From Bacteroidota bacterium (lineage in GTDB: Bacteria; Bacteroidota; Rhodothermia; Rhodothermales; Bin80), in NCBI GenBank assembly GCA_028875125.1, contig JAPPGC010000065.1, positions 39,923 through 103,922 on the forward strand: a stretch of 64,000 nt of DNA. Direction: 5' to 3'. Below, one piece after another: positions 27,686-37,162 of this stretch (position 1 is its first letter; every line of letters starts with the position of its first letter). Below the pieces are notes generated by a model. The model was not told where the DNA came from and did no database searches. It saw only the letters and a program-made list of their open reading frames with translations. The position numbers were made by a program, and so were the translations under genes.

Positions 27686-28912
27686 CTAGTCCATCATCTT
27701 CCGTAGGAAAGCCGGGGTATCTTCCGAGGATTTCCGTTCCTGGGATTTGGTCGACGCGTTATCTTCGTCCAAATACAAAACCTTCGACTCTTCTCCTGAA
27801 TTTCTCCTGCGGGGCTCAGTAAGGCCACGACGTTCCCATGCTGGCGTATCCAATGTTTTGAGGTTCTGTTCTCCCTTGTATCCGAAAACCTTTTCGTCTA
27901 GCAGGGGTCTGCTTCGCTGCTCCTCCTGGACTGTACCGGCATGCCCAAGACCTGTCGCGATCACGGTAATTCGCACAGAATCCTTCATCTCCCTGTCAAC
28001 CACAACACCCGTGATGATTTCGGCTTCCTCTCCGGCTTCCTCCCCAATGACTGCCATTGCGGAATTCACTTCTTTGATCGGCACTGAGTCAGCGGTGATG
28101 TTGACTAGGACGTTCCGGGCTCCCGCTATGGACATACCGTCCATGAGTGGGCTGGAAATCGCCTCAAGGGCAACAGTGGCTGCGCCCACCTCCAAATTAC
28201 CCGTGGCCACTCCCATGATTGATGTTCCGCTATCTTCTATTGTTGTGCGCACATCTGCAAAGTCCAGGTTAATCAGACCGGTCTTTGTAATCAGATCGCT
28301 TATACTGCGGGTTGCATTGGACAGTACGTCGTCTGCACGTTTGAATGCCTCGGCGAGATCAGTATCATCATCCGAGATATCCAGCAGTCTTTCGTTAGGG
28401 ATCACGATAAGTGTATCTACACATGGCCTCAGCTGCTCAATGCCTTGTATAGCAGACTTCATACGTTTACGGTTCTCGAACTCAAACGGCTTGGTTACGA
28501 TAGCCACGACCAAGGCACCCATTCGTCTTGCAACGTCGGCCACAACCCCGACCCCCCCTGTGCCCGTTCCTCCGCCCATACCAGCGGTAACAAAAACCAT
28601 ATCAAACCCGTGCAGCGCCGCCTCGAGCTCTTCCTGACATTCCAACATAGCCTGAAGTCCTAATTCTGGTCGCGCCCCTGCTCCCAGCCCCTTGGTTAGT
28701 TTTCGACCTGCCTGAACCTTGTGCGTTGCAAGACTGTTGTTCAGATCCTGGGCATCCGTATTCACAGCCATGAATTCAACAGACTCCAATCCGTCGTTGA
28801 CCATACTGTTAATGGCGTTACCACCGCCTCCTCCCACACCAACAACGCAAATCTTTGCTATGCCGCTATATTCGGCGTCAAAAGTAAACCGGTTTTTTTG
28901 TTGAGTTTCCAT
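27686..28912 (-). CDS. ftsZ: Cell division tubulin homologue FtsZ
   Basis: This GTPase polymerises into the Z ring. The GTP-binding signature GMGGGTGTGG, the VGVGGGGGNAINSM start and the AVNTDAQDL block are intact, as are the T7-loop residues (NLDFADVRTTI). A variable linker of about 70 residues leads to the conserved C-terminal peptide DTPAFLRKMMD, which binds FtsA. At 408 residues it is typical. It is the last gene of the division cluster, 50 bp after ftsA. Confidence 0.98.
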   Translation of the reverse strand: METQQKNRFTFDAEYSGIAKICVVGVGGGGGNAINSMVNDGLESVEFMAVNTDAQDLNNSLATHKVQAGRKLTKGLGAGARPELGLQAMLECQEELEAALHGFDMVFVTAGMGGGTGTGGVGVVADVARRMGALVVAIVTKPFEFENRKRMKSAIQGIEQLRPCVDTLIVIPNERLLDISDDDTDLAEAFKRADDVLSNATRSISDLITKTGLINLDFADVRTTIEDSGTSIMGVATGNLEVGAATVALEAISSPLMDGMSIAGARNVLVNITADSVPIKEVNSAMAVIGEEAGEEAEIITGVVVDREMKDSVRITVIATGLGHAGTVQEEQRSRPLLDEKVFGYKGEQNLKTLDTPAWERRGLTEPRRRNSGEESKVLYLDEDNASTKSQERKSSEDTPAFLRKMMD

Positions 28913-28962
28913 GGAGTTACCCTCAGGTTTTTGTTTGATTCTGCTCGTGCAGATTGATTGCC

Positions 28963-30237
28963 CTATAGTTCATCGAACCAACCTTTCATGCGTTCGACGA
29001 TCCGTCCCCAGGATGAGCTGCCCTTTCCACTGTAGGATGCAGCACCGGAGAGGCGTTTTGCCCCATCGTCCTGAGTTACTGTTTTCATCATTTTCGGATC
29101 AAGACCGTACAGTACAAGCCCCACGCCAGTGGCATACTTCGGGTCTGAGACTTCTTCCCAGAGTCCGCCTCCACGCTTTTTAGGAGAACCAACGCGCGTT
29201 TCGAGCCCCAGGATCTCATTTGCCAACTCTCGGGTTCCTCGAATCATTGATCCCCCACCAGTCAGTACGGCACCCGCGGAGAGGTATTTCCCGTAGCCAC
29301 TGCGTCGTATCTCGATTGCAGTGATCTCCAGAATTTCTTCTAGTCTGGGTTGAATGATCTGGGCCAGCGCGCTGGTGCTGATCTCTTTTTCCTGCCTTCC
29401 CCCTAATCCTGGCATGCGGATCCGGTCCTCATCCTCTGTGAGATCTATCAATGCACAGCCGAACTGGCGCTTCAGTTGCTCCGCCTGGTTACGCATTACT
29501 CCCAACCCTTTCCGGATATCTTCGGTCACATGGTTGCCCGCCACAGCGATGACCGCCGTATGGCGGATCGTGTGATCTTCAAAAACCGCAACATCTGTGG
29601 TACCTCCTCCAATATCTATCAAGACCACCCCCACCTCCTTTTCATCGTGATGCAGGACGCTGAAAGAGCTAGCCAGGGGCTCAAGGACCACATCCTCAAC
29701 TTGATATCCCGCCTTCTCGATGCATCTGTAAATATTCTTGGCTGCGGAGATCAAACCCGTAATGATGTGTACGTTTGCTTGAAGACGCACACCGTTCATA
29801 CCCACCGGATCTAGGACGCCATCCTGATCATCAACGATAAACTCCTGAGGTATGATGTGGAGGATTTCCCTGTCGGGTGGCATAGCTACATGCGTTGTAT
29901 CCTCGATCAGCCGCTTTACATCCTTCGCTGAAATCTCGCGCTCACGACTGGCGATCGTTATTACCCCCCGGCTCTGGAAGCTCTGGATATGATCCCCCGC
30001 GATGCCCGCGATTACGCTTTGGACCTCTACATCCGCTGCCCGCTCCGCTGCTCTGACAGCTTTCTGGATCGATGCAACGGTTTTGTCAATATTGACAACC
30101 ACTCCCCTGTTCAGGCCTTCAGATTCAGTTGTACCAATACCAAGTACATTGATCTTTCCCATTTCATCAGATTCGGCCACAACAGCACATACCTTTGTAG
30201 TGCCGATGTCCATTCCGACTACAATTCGATCATCCAT
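28963..30237 (-). CDS. ftsA: Cell division protein FtsA
   Basis: This actin-like ATPase tethers FtsZ to the membrane. Phosphate-binding motifs GMDIGTTKVCAVV and VLIDIGGGTTDVAVF and the adenosine motif VLTGGGSMIRG are present, with the SHS2/1C domain between them. The C-terminal RIVERMKGWFDEL forms the amphipathic membrane-targeting helix. It lies 21 bp after ftsQ. Confidence 0.97.
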   Translation of the reverse strand: MDDRIVVGMDIGTTKVCAVVAESDEMGKINVLGIGTTESEGLNRGVVVNIDKTVASIQKAVRAAERAADVEVQSVIAGIAGDHIQSFQSRGVITIASREREISAKDVKRLIEDTTHVAMPPDREILHIIPQEFIVDDQDGVLDPVGMNGVRLQANVHIITGLISAAKNIYRCIEKAGYQVEDVVLEPLASSFSVLHHDEKEVGVVLIDIGGGTTDVAVFEDHTIRHTAVIAVAGNHVTEDIRKGLGVMRNQAEQLKRQFGCALIDLTEDEDRIRMPGLGGRQEKEISTSALAQIIQPRLEEILEITAIEIRRSGYGKYLSAGAVLTGGGSMIRGTRELANEILGLETRVGSPKKRGGGLWEEVSDPKYATGVGLVLYGLDPKMMKTVTQDDGAKRLSGAASYSGKGSSSWGRIVERMKGWFDEL

Positions 30238-30258
30238 GGCTTGCAGTTTTATAGATAG

Positions 30259-30981
30259 CTACGCCGATTTTTCTCTCGTTATGATCTGTCCGTTGAACCG
30301 CAAATCAATGACATCAAAGACGCGATCTTCACGTCCAGCTACCTCCTTGTCCCAAAAATCATACAGGCGATCCAGACGCTTTTCCCAATCTTCAGATCCG
30401 AGACGAACCACTGCTGTGTGGTCGCCCCCCATCGCTCTCGCGATCAGGATCAGGCCATTCTCTGCTATTTCGAACTCAGATACAAGGATGTCCATCTGAG
30501 AGTCAATCCGTGGCAAAAGTGTCAATAGGTTTCGCACTGCTGGATTCTTCACTGGATGCACTGCGTGATAAGGCTCAGGCACCCCTCGCACAAGCGGTAC
30601 ATCAAATACCATATGTGCGGCGGGAGGCATCATGTAGCCATTTTCGTCCAGATAGTATGCTGTGTCACCATTCCCGGTCAGTACGAGTAGACGGGGTACA
30701 CGCTCATAGATCTGCACATGTGTTGTGCCTGTCGGATAACACACAGCACGCGCACTGTGAATCCACGGATGCCTCTGCAATCGATCAACAATCATTTGTA
30801 GGGTAAGAGTACTATCCACCAGACTGTGCACCAAAGTGGAATCGGTGTACTGGATGCCTGCAATTTCAAGGCGAACGCAGGGGCGTTCCCACAGGTACTT
30901 CCAGCCCATTACCCCCCCTAGGCCGATCGGAATGACTACCAGGAGTACGATCCAAATTTGTCTACGCTTACCTTGCATCAT
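30259..30981 (-). CDS. ftsQ: Cell division protein FtsQ/DivIB
   Basis: A 240-residue bitopic protein with one N-terminal membrane segment (WIVLLVVIPIGLGGVMG), followed by a short POTRA-like region. The beta domain contains the PRLLVLTGNGDTAYYLDENGYMMPP strand typical of FtsQ. It links the early and late divisome. It begins directly after the murC stop (no gap) and precedes ftsA. Confidence 0.88.
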   Translation of the reverse strand: MMQGKRRQIWIVLLVVIPIGLGGVMGWKYLWERPCVRLEIAGIQYTDSTLVHSLVDSTLTLQMIVDRLQRHPWIHSARAVCYPTGTTHVQIYERVPRLLVLTGNGDTAYYLDENGYMMPPAAHMVFDVPLVRGVPEPYHAVHPVKNPAVRNLLTLLPRIDSQMDILVSEFEIAENGLILIARAMGGDHTAVVRLGSEDWEKRLDRLYDFWDKEVAGREDRVFDVIDLRFNGQIITREKSA

Positions 30982-32391
30982 TTATGCGGCTGCATCCTTG
31001 CACAGCTCTTCAGTGTATTGTCTGGCAACGCGCCAGATGTCTCCTGCTCCCATGAACAGTACCACATCGCCCGGCTTAGTCAAGTCGTGCAATACAGGCA
31101 GCAAGTTTTTCTTCTTCGCCCATCGGGCATCAAGATGCCCGCGGGCTGTTGCCAACTCTGCAATCAATTTGCCAGTCACGCCGGCGATTGGTTTTTCGCG
31201 GGCGGGATAAATTTCCGTTACGATCATCACGTCCGCGTTGAAGAATGCACGCGCGAACTCCTCCTTGAAATCGTTGGTTCGCGAGTACAAGTGCGGCTGA
31301 AAAACCGCCACAATCCGCCGATCCGGATAACCTTCATTTGCAGCATTCAGTGTAGCAGTAATCTCGGTCGGATGATGAGCGTAGTCGTCAATTACCAGGA
31401 TACCGTGCGCCTTCCCCAGCAACTGAAAACGCCTGTGCACACCGGCGAAGCGTTCCAGGCCTGCTTTGATACGATCGAAACCAATCTCCAGCTCTACCCC
31501 TACGGCAATCGCAGCCAAAGCGTTGCGCACGTTGTGCAGTCCGAGGGCCCGAAGGGTAATAGATCCCTGTCGACGGCCAAACACCACGACGTCAAACTGC
31601 ATGGCCATGCCTTTCTGCACAATCCCTTCAGCTCGAACCATGGCTTGACGGGCAGTGCCGTAAGTCATCACCCTGCGATCAATGTTGCCAATGATAGCCT
31701 GTACACCAGGATCGTCTAGGCACACAATCGCGGCCCCGAAAAAGGGCACACTGGTCGCAAACGCCGTATATGCCTGGTAAACTTCTCCCAGGTCTCCGTA
31801 GGTGTCCAGATGTTCCGACTCAATAGTAGTAATAACCGCCAAGGCAGGAGTTAGCCGCAAAAAGGCACGGTCATACTCATCTGCTTCAATCACGATAATG
31901 TCACCTTCACCACTGACCGCGTTGGTATTTATTTCGGCTACCTTACCCCCAACAATAATGGTGGGATCAAATCCGCCTTCTGTCACAACCCGGCCCACCA
32001 TACTGGTCGTGGTGGTCTTTCCGTGGGTGCCAGCGACTCCCACACCATACTTCATGCGCATGAGCTCTCCAAGCATTTCTGATCTGGAGATCAACGGAAT
32101 GCGGGCTGCAGTTGCCGCTTGCGTCTCGGGGTTCTCACTCACATCCACTGCTGAAGAATAGACGACCACACCTGCCCCCGCCACGTGTTTCCGGTCGTGA
32201 CCTTCATACACAGTCGCTCCGTCAGCAACGAGCTTGTCCGTCAGTTCGCTCAGGCATAAATCCGAACCTGTGACACGGTATCCCCTGGACAATAGTACTG
32301 CGGCAATCGAGCTCATCCCGATCCCTCCGATGCCCACCATGTGTACATGACGGATACGCCCAAGCATAGGTTGTCGTCGCTTAGATTTCAT
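30982..32391 (-). CDS. murC: UDP-N-acetylmuramate--L-alanine ligase
   Basis: The cytoplasmic ligase adds L-alanine to UDP-MurNAc, the first amino acid of the stem peptide. The Rossmann start HMVGIGGIGMSSIA, ATP-loop GVAGTHGKTTTTSM, the EADEYDRAFLRL block and the DDYAHHPTEI motif are diagnostic. ATG at 32391 is chosen because it forms an ATGA overlap with murG and lies just behind a GGGAGGGAGA ribosome-binding site; an upstream ATG at 32406 is less likely. The chosen start gives 469 residues. Confidence 0.96.
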   Translation of the reverse strand: MKSKRRQPMLGRIRHVHMVGIGGIGMSSIAAVLLSRGYRVTGSDLCLSELTDKLVADGATVYEGHDRKHVAGAGVVVYSSAVDVSENPETQAATAARIPLISRSEMLGELMRMKYGVGVAGTHGKTTTTSMVGRVVTEGGFDPTIIVGGKVAEINTNAVSGEGDIIVIEADEYDRAFLRLTPALAVITTIESEHLDTYGDLGEVYQAYTAFATSVPFFGAAIVCLDDPGVQAIIGNIDRRVMTYGTARQAMVRAEGIVQKGMAMQFDVVVFGRRQGSITLRALGLHNVRNALAAIAVGVELEIGFDRIKAGLERFAGVHRRFQLLGKAHGILVIDDYAHHPTEITATLNAANEGYPDRRIVAVFQPHLYSRTNDFKEEFARAFFNADVMIVTEIYPAREKPIAGVTGKLIAELATARGHLDARWAKKKNLLPVLHDLTKPGDVVLFMGAGDIWRVARQYTEELCKDAAA

Positions 32392-33491
32392 TTCTCTCCC
32401 TCCCATCCAACGAGTGCCAGAATATCTTTTGCGATCGTCATGGCAGCTTCCGGTTTAGCGGCTTTTTGTGCTTCAGCGGCCATTAATGATCTTTGTTCGG
32501 GGTTAGCCAGGAGTTCGGGAACGCGTGTGACCAATGCGTTCAACAGCTCCTCCTCCGGCATATATATTGCAGCCCCCATTCGCTCCATGCTGCGAGCATT
32601 CTTTGTCTGGTGATCCTCTGCCACATGTGCTGACGGTACGAGGATGGCAGGTGTAGAGGTGCACAATAGCTCGCTGCACGTAAGCGCACCTGCGCGTGCC
32701 AAGACCAGGTCACAAGCTGCATACGCCAGATCCATTCGATCCACATACTGCAGGACCCTGAGCCTCGGGCGTTCTTTTTTTCGCATCCGGTTGTAGTAAA
32801 GCGCTCCAGTTTGCCAGATGATGTGAACATCCGGATCCGATAGAATTCTGTCCGCAACCTGGGCCATAGCCTCATTGATGGATTGACTGCCCAGCGAACC
32901 TCCGAATACGAATAAAACTTTTGCATTCCGGGGCAACTTGAGCGCCTTCCGGCTGGCATCGCGTGTGGTGGCAGTTAACTCCCGTCGCACGGGATTCCCG
33001 CTGATTCTACAGCGGCCTTCCGGAAACCAACTCTCCGCCTCTTTGAATGCGATGTGAATCTGGGCTGCCCTGCGCCCGAGAATCCGATTGGTTACCCCTG
33101 CATACGCATTCTGCTCCTGGGCAACAATTAGCCGTCCACGCATACCGGCAGCCCACAATACTGGCCCCGATACATATCCACCAGTTCCAACTGCGACATC
33201 GGCATCAAAATCATTCACTAACTGGTAGCTCTGCCATAGCCCTGTAGCCAGCTTCAGCGGTAAGCCTACATTGCGCAGTGGTTGTTTGCGATGAAATCCA
33301 CTGATCGTGATTGGATGGATTTCAAACCCCGCCTCCGGTACAGCGCGCCATTCCAGATGGTCACGTGTACCTGCAAACGCAATTGCACTCGTCGGCACCA
33401 GCGAACGTATTGCCTGCGCGATAGCTATCGCAGGATAAACGTGACCGCCCGTGCCACCGCCAGCAAATAACACGCGTGGAGTTCTTTTCAT
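32388..33491 (-). CDS. murG: UDP-N-acetylglucosamine--lipid I N-acetylglucosaminyltransferase
   Basis: This membrane-associated GT28 enzyme converts lipid I to lipid II. The N-terminal loop FAGGGTGGHVYPAIAIA, the second glycine loop FVFGGSLGSQSINEA and the UDP-GlcNAc region LVLARAGALTCSELL and HQTKNA are present. Its 367 residues are the normal length. ATGA overlaps join it to ftsW upstream and murC downstream. Confidence 0.97.
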   Translation of the reverse strand: MKRTPRVLFAGGGTGGHVYPAIAIAQAIRSLVPTSAIAFAGTRDHLEWRAVPEAGFEIHPITISGFHRKQPLRNVGLPLKLATGLWQSYQLVNDFDADVAVGTGGYVSGPVLWAAGMRGRLIVAQEQNAYAGVTNRILGRRAAQIHIAFKEAESWFPEGRCRISGNPVRRELTATTRDASRKALKLPRNAKVLFVFGGSLGSQSINEAMAQVADRILSDPDVHIIWQTGALYYNRMRKKERPRLRVLQYVDRMDLAYAACDLVLARAGALTCSELLCTSTPAILVPSAHVAEDHQTKNARSMERMGAAIYMPEEELLNALVTRVPELLANPEQRSLMAAEAQKAAKPEAAMTIAKDILALVGWEGEK

Positions 33492-34642
33492 CGCTCTATC
33501 TGTCGCGAAATGTTCAACAGAATCCCCAGAAGAGTCCCTGCCGAAATCATAGAGGTGCCACCGTAGGAAACCAGCGGGAGGGGGAGGCCCGTAACCGGCA
33601 GCAGCCCCACAGCAACCCCCGTGTGCACAAAACCATACAGCGTAAGGATCACCGTACAGCCAACGGCAATAAAGAGCCCAAGTGGATCCGTTGCGTGCCG
33701 GGCTATGCGCAAAAACCCTCGAAATAGCAGAACTACGAACAATGTCAGGAGCGCAACTCCCCCCAGCAGTCCGTATTCCTCGGTAATGATGGCGAAAATA
33801 AAGTCGTTGTATGGGGCCGGGAGGAAATCGCGTTGCACGCTCTTGCCGGGTCCGCGACCGGTCAGTCCTCCCATGGCCAGCGCAATGTGTGCCTGTCGGG
33901 CCTGGTACCCTTCAGCCTGTACGCTGAACGTCTCGACCTCTTCCGAGTGCGGGAATATCTTCACACCGAAATATGACTCCAGCCGCTGCGCCCGATTTGG
34001 CGAGCCAAGCAACAGCAGAGCTGCAAAGATTACGGCAATAGCCCCCATACTGCCGATGTAGGGCAGACTGAAACGCCCCACAAACGCCATGAGCATCACC
34101 GAAACCAATACGAGGAATGCGGTAGATACATCCTCAAGACCGATCAAACCAACCGTGGCAAATATCCACAACGACAGCGGCAGAAATGTTCGAGAGAAGC
34201 TCTGAATGTAGGTCTGTTTGCGTACCAGGAGTACGGCTATATATAGGATGAGCGAGATCTTGGCCAAGTCTGATGGCTGCACACTTAGCATGCCAACATG
34301 GAATGCGCGTGTCGCACCTCCATAGGTCACTCCGAATATCCGTACGAACACCAGTAATAACAGTGAGCCGATCAAGAAGAACCTGGACCAGCGTGCTAGA
34401 TGGTGGTAATCAACCATACTGAATACAGTCAACGCTATCAGTGCCAGCCCTACCCGCAATGAATGACGCACAAGAAACAGTTCTGTATCTCCGCCCGCTT
34501 TGACCTCAGCCAGGAAAGCGATAGCACTGTACACGGCCATGATCCCAACTGCGGACAGCACGAGCGCGATCCACAGGACATACTTGTCCAGTGGATGCTG
34601 GTCCCGCAAATGTCGGGGAAATATTTTGAGGAGACCACTCAT
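33488..34642 (-). CDS. ftsW: Septal peptidoglycan polymerase FtsW
   Basis: This SEDS-family glycosyltransferase polymerises lipid II at the septum with its partner FtsI. Around ten hydrophobic segments are seen. The VQPSDLAKISLILY loop, the GRGPGKSVQRDFLPAPYNDFIFA segment and the C-terminal PLVSYGGTSM are signatures. Its 384 residues are typical. It starts 3 bp after murD. Confidence 0.96.
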   Translation of the reverse strand: MSGLLKIFPRHLRDQHPLDKYVLWIALVLSAVGIMAVYSAIAFLAEVKAGGDTELFLVRHSLRVGLALIALTVFSMVDYHHLARWSRFFLIGSLLLLVFVRIFGVTYGGATRAFHVGMLSVQPSDLAKISLILYIAVLLVRKQTYIQSFSRTFLPLSLWIFATVGLIGLEDVSTAFLVLVSVMLMAFVGRFSLPYIGSMGAIAVIFAALLLLGSPNRAQRLESYFGVKIFPHSEEVETFSVQAEGYQARQAHIALAMGGLTGRGPGKSVQRDFLPAPYNDFIFAIITEEYGLLGGVALLTLFVVLLFRGFLRIARHATDPLGLFIAVGCTVILTLYGFVHTGVAVGLLPVTGLPLPLVSYGGTSMISAGTLLGILLNISRQIER

Positions 34643-34645
34643 GCG

Positions 34646-35998
34646 CTAGAAACCCTCGACAATGCTTTTAAATCTCATGCCTCGTTCCTCGTAATTACTG
34701 AACAGATCAAAGGAGGAACATGCCGGGCTCAGGAGCACGACGTCTCCAGCCTGGGCACAATCGCGTGCTGCCTGCGTCGCCTCGTCCAGCGTGGTTACCG
34801 CCATCGCATTATTGCTGCACGGCCCAAGCTCCTTCATGACCGTGGGTGCACTTTCGCCAAATGCAATCAGGATCGGTACTTTGCTGGAGATGAGGGGCTT
34901 GAGTATGTCATAATTGTTGCCCTTATCCCGGCCCCCGACCAGCAATATGATCGGTGCATTGAAGCTGTGTAGCGCATACCATAACGCGTTCACGTTGGTC
35001 GCTTTGGAATCATTCACATAGGTGACCCCCTCGACACGGCGCACAATCTCCAACCGGTGATCTACACCAGTGAATCCTCGCAGACTTTCCCGCAGCACCT
35101 CGTCTGAAAGTCCGGCAGCCTGACCTGCGAGAGCCGCAGCCAGCGAATTGCCAACATTGTGGGGTCCGGGTATTCCTAGTTCGTCGGTCCGCAGAAGGAT
35201 TCTTTCCTGCAGCCTGATTAAACCCTCAATTGCACTGGCCCCGTTTGATAGATGAACTTGTCTGCTAAAGGGCAGTCCCCGCACGTCAGAAGTTGTCACA
35301 AAATGCTCTACATGCTCACGCACGAGCGTATCATCATAATTGTAAACCACCACATCGCCGGTCGACTGGTTTTCGTAGATGCGCAGCTTGCTTTCAGCGT
35401 AACGCCCGAAACTGCCACCATATCGATCCAGATGATCGGGGGTAATGTTCAATACAACGCTTACATTTGGGCAAAACGCATCAGTGTGATCCAGTTGGAA
35501 ACTGGATACCTCCAATACAACGACGGTATCTCCCCGCAACTCTTTCAGATGATCGGAGAGGGGGCTGCCAATATTGCCTGCAACAACCACGTCCCGGTCA
35601 GCGGTCTTCATCATGTGACCAATGAGCGAGGTTGTGGTTGTTTTCCCATTGGTTCCGGTGATGGCGATTATCTGTCCTTTTGCGTACCGGGATGCAAGCT
35701 CCAGTTCAGAATATACCGGGAGTCCCAGGGTCAATGCTTCTTGGACCGGTGGCGCTGTACTTGGCACACCTGGGCTCACAACGAGAAAGTCTGCTGATAA
35801 TGTAGCCTTGGTATGTCCGTTGGCTTCCACAATGACGCCGTGCTCTTCGCACCAGGTCACGGTTACAGGATTTATCGGTCCGCTGTCTGAGAGCATCACA
35901 TGGGCGCCAGCGCGGACCAGCAATTTGGTCACCGCCAATCCGCTTCGGGCTGCTCCCAAAACAGTTACTCGTTTACCCTTGACTAATTGCTCCTGCAT
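34646..35998 (-). CDS. murD: UDP-N-acetylmuramoyl-L-alanine--D-glutamate ligase
   Basis: The cytoplasmic ligase adds D-glutamate to UDP-MurNAc-L-Ala. The start VTVLGAARSGLAVTKLL, the ATP loop AITGTNGKTTTTSL, NITPDHLDRYG, the FTGVDHRLEIV block and the NDSKATNVNAL segment are characteristic. TAATG overlap with mraY. It consumes D-glutamate, the same amino acid the dgcN-dgcA pair would degrade. Confidence 0.97.
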   Translation of the reverse strand: MQEQLVKGKRVTVLGAARSGLAVTKLLVRAGAHVMLSDSGPINPVTVTWCEEHGVIVEANGHTKATLSADFLVVSPGVPSTAPPVQEALTLGLPVYSELELASRYAKGQIIAITGTNGKTTTTSLIGHMMKTADRDVVVAGNIGSPLSDHLKELRGDTVVVLEVSSFQLDHTDAFCPNVSVVLNITPDHLDRYGGSFGRYAESKLRIYENQSTGDVVVYNYDDTLVREHVEHFVTTSDVRGLPFSRQVHLSNGASAIEGLIRLQERILLRTDELGIPGPHNVGNSLAAALAGQAAGLSDEVLRESLRGFTGVDHRLEIVRRVEGVTYVNDSKATNVNALWYALHSFNAPIILLVGGRDKGNNYDILKPLISSKVPILIAFGESAPTVMKELGPCSNNAMAVTTLDEATQAARDCAQAGDVVLLSPACSSFDLFSNYEERGMRFKSIVEGF

Positions 35999-37158
35999 TA
36001 TCTGATTCGGAGAGAAAGCACAGTAGCCAGTACCGTGATCACAGTTACTAGCCAGAAACGGGTGACAATCTTGGCCTCATGCATCCCCTGTCCCTCATAG
36101 TGATGGTGAAGAGGCGCTATAAGAAATATCCGCTTTCCCGTTCCGGTCTTTCGACGGGTATAGCGGAAATAGGTGGTCTGCATAATGACCGATACTGTCT
36201 CCATGAAGAAGACGGCACACAAAAGTGGCAACAACAACTCTTTTTTGACCATAAGGGACAGCACGGCGATTGCCGCTCCCAGGGCCAGTGCCCCGGTATC
36301 TCCCATGAAGACCGTTGCCGGGTAACTGTTAAACCACAAAAACCCCAGACATGCGGTGACCATGGCAGACACGAATACGGTCAACTCGCCTGCGCCATTC
36401 AAGTGTGTTACCCCCAGGTACGAGGAAAAACCCGCATGCCCGGCTACGTAACACAACACCACCAGCCCCAGTGCCACGATTGCACTAACCCCGGCAGCAA
36501 GACCATCCAGCCCGTCCGTCAGATTGACGGCATTTGAGGTCGCAGTGACCACGAAGACGCTCATTGGAATGAACAGAACCCACCCCAGGTCAGCCCCGTC
36601 CATAAACAGATTTCCCAGCACGTTATAATCTAAATGCCAATCCTGGAAGAACGGCAGATCGGTCACAGCGCGTGTTTCTGCAAATTTTGGATGGAAGTAC
36701 AACACACTTCCTATGAGCAGCCCTAGCCCTGCCTGCCCGATTATTTTCATGCGCGGAGCCAGGCCCTTTTTATCCTTGCGAACCGTTTTTACGTAATCAT
36801 CTGCGAACCCAAACACGCCCATCCAGAGGATGGCAATCACGATAAGCCAGACGTAGATCTCACGCAGATCCCCCCACAACAGGGTAGAAATCACGATTGC
36901 ACTGATGATGATGACCCCTCCCATTGTCGGAGTTCCGTTCTTGTGCGAGTGGTTCACCAGGCTGGGGTTCAGCTCCGTGCGCACTTCTTCACCAAGTTGT
37001 TTGCGTTTGAGCCAGTCTATGACGCGCGGTCCGATCACCATAGCGATGAGGAAGGCGGTAATCGCTGCGAGGGTTGCCCGCACAGTGATGAACTCAACCA
37101 CCTGAAATCCCGGTGGACTAAATGCCGATTCCAGCCACTGCAGTATGAAGTAGAGCAT
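35998..37158 (-). CDS. mraY: Phospho-N-acetylmuramoyl-pentapeptide transferase
   Basis: The integral membrane enzyme makes lipid I from UDP-MurNAc-pentapeptide and undecaprenyl phosphate. About ten membrane segments, HKNGTPTMGGVIII, the FADDYVKT aspartate pair, NLTDGLDGLAAG and MGDTGALALG and the HHHYEGQG histidines are present. Its 386 residues include a somewhat longer N-terminus as in Bacteroidota. It follows murE by 4 bp. Confidence 0.97.
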   Translation of the reverse strand: MLYFILQWLESAFSPPGFQVVEFITVRATLAAITAFLIAMVIGPRVIDWLKRKQLGEEVRTELNPSLVNHSHKNGTPTMGGVIIISAIVISTLLWGDLREIYVWLIVIAILWMGVFGFADDYVKTVRKDKKGLAPRMKIIGQAGLGLLIGSVLYFHPKFAETRAVTDLPFFQDWHLDYNVLGNLFMDGADLGWVLFIPMSVFVVTATSNAVNLTDGLDGLAAGVSAIVALGLVVLCYVAGHAGFSSYLGVTHLNGAGELTVFVSAMVTACLGFLWFNSYPATVFMGDTGALALGAAIAVLSLMVKKELLLPLLCAVFFMETVSVIMQTTYFRYTRRKTGTGKRIFLIAPLHHHYEGQGMHEAKIVTRFWLVTVITVLATVLSLRIR

Positions 37159-37162
37159 AGCT

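Noticed and set aside
27747..28637. 296-codon plus-strand open frame
   Set aside because: It is exactly antisense to ftsZ, is serine/threonine/proline-rich without domain content, and is explained by codon bias of the true gene.
30958..31719. 253-codon plus-strand open frame
   Set aside because: Antisense to murC with no start signal or protein-like composition.
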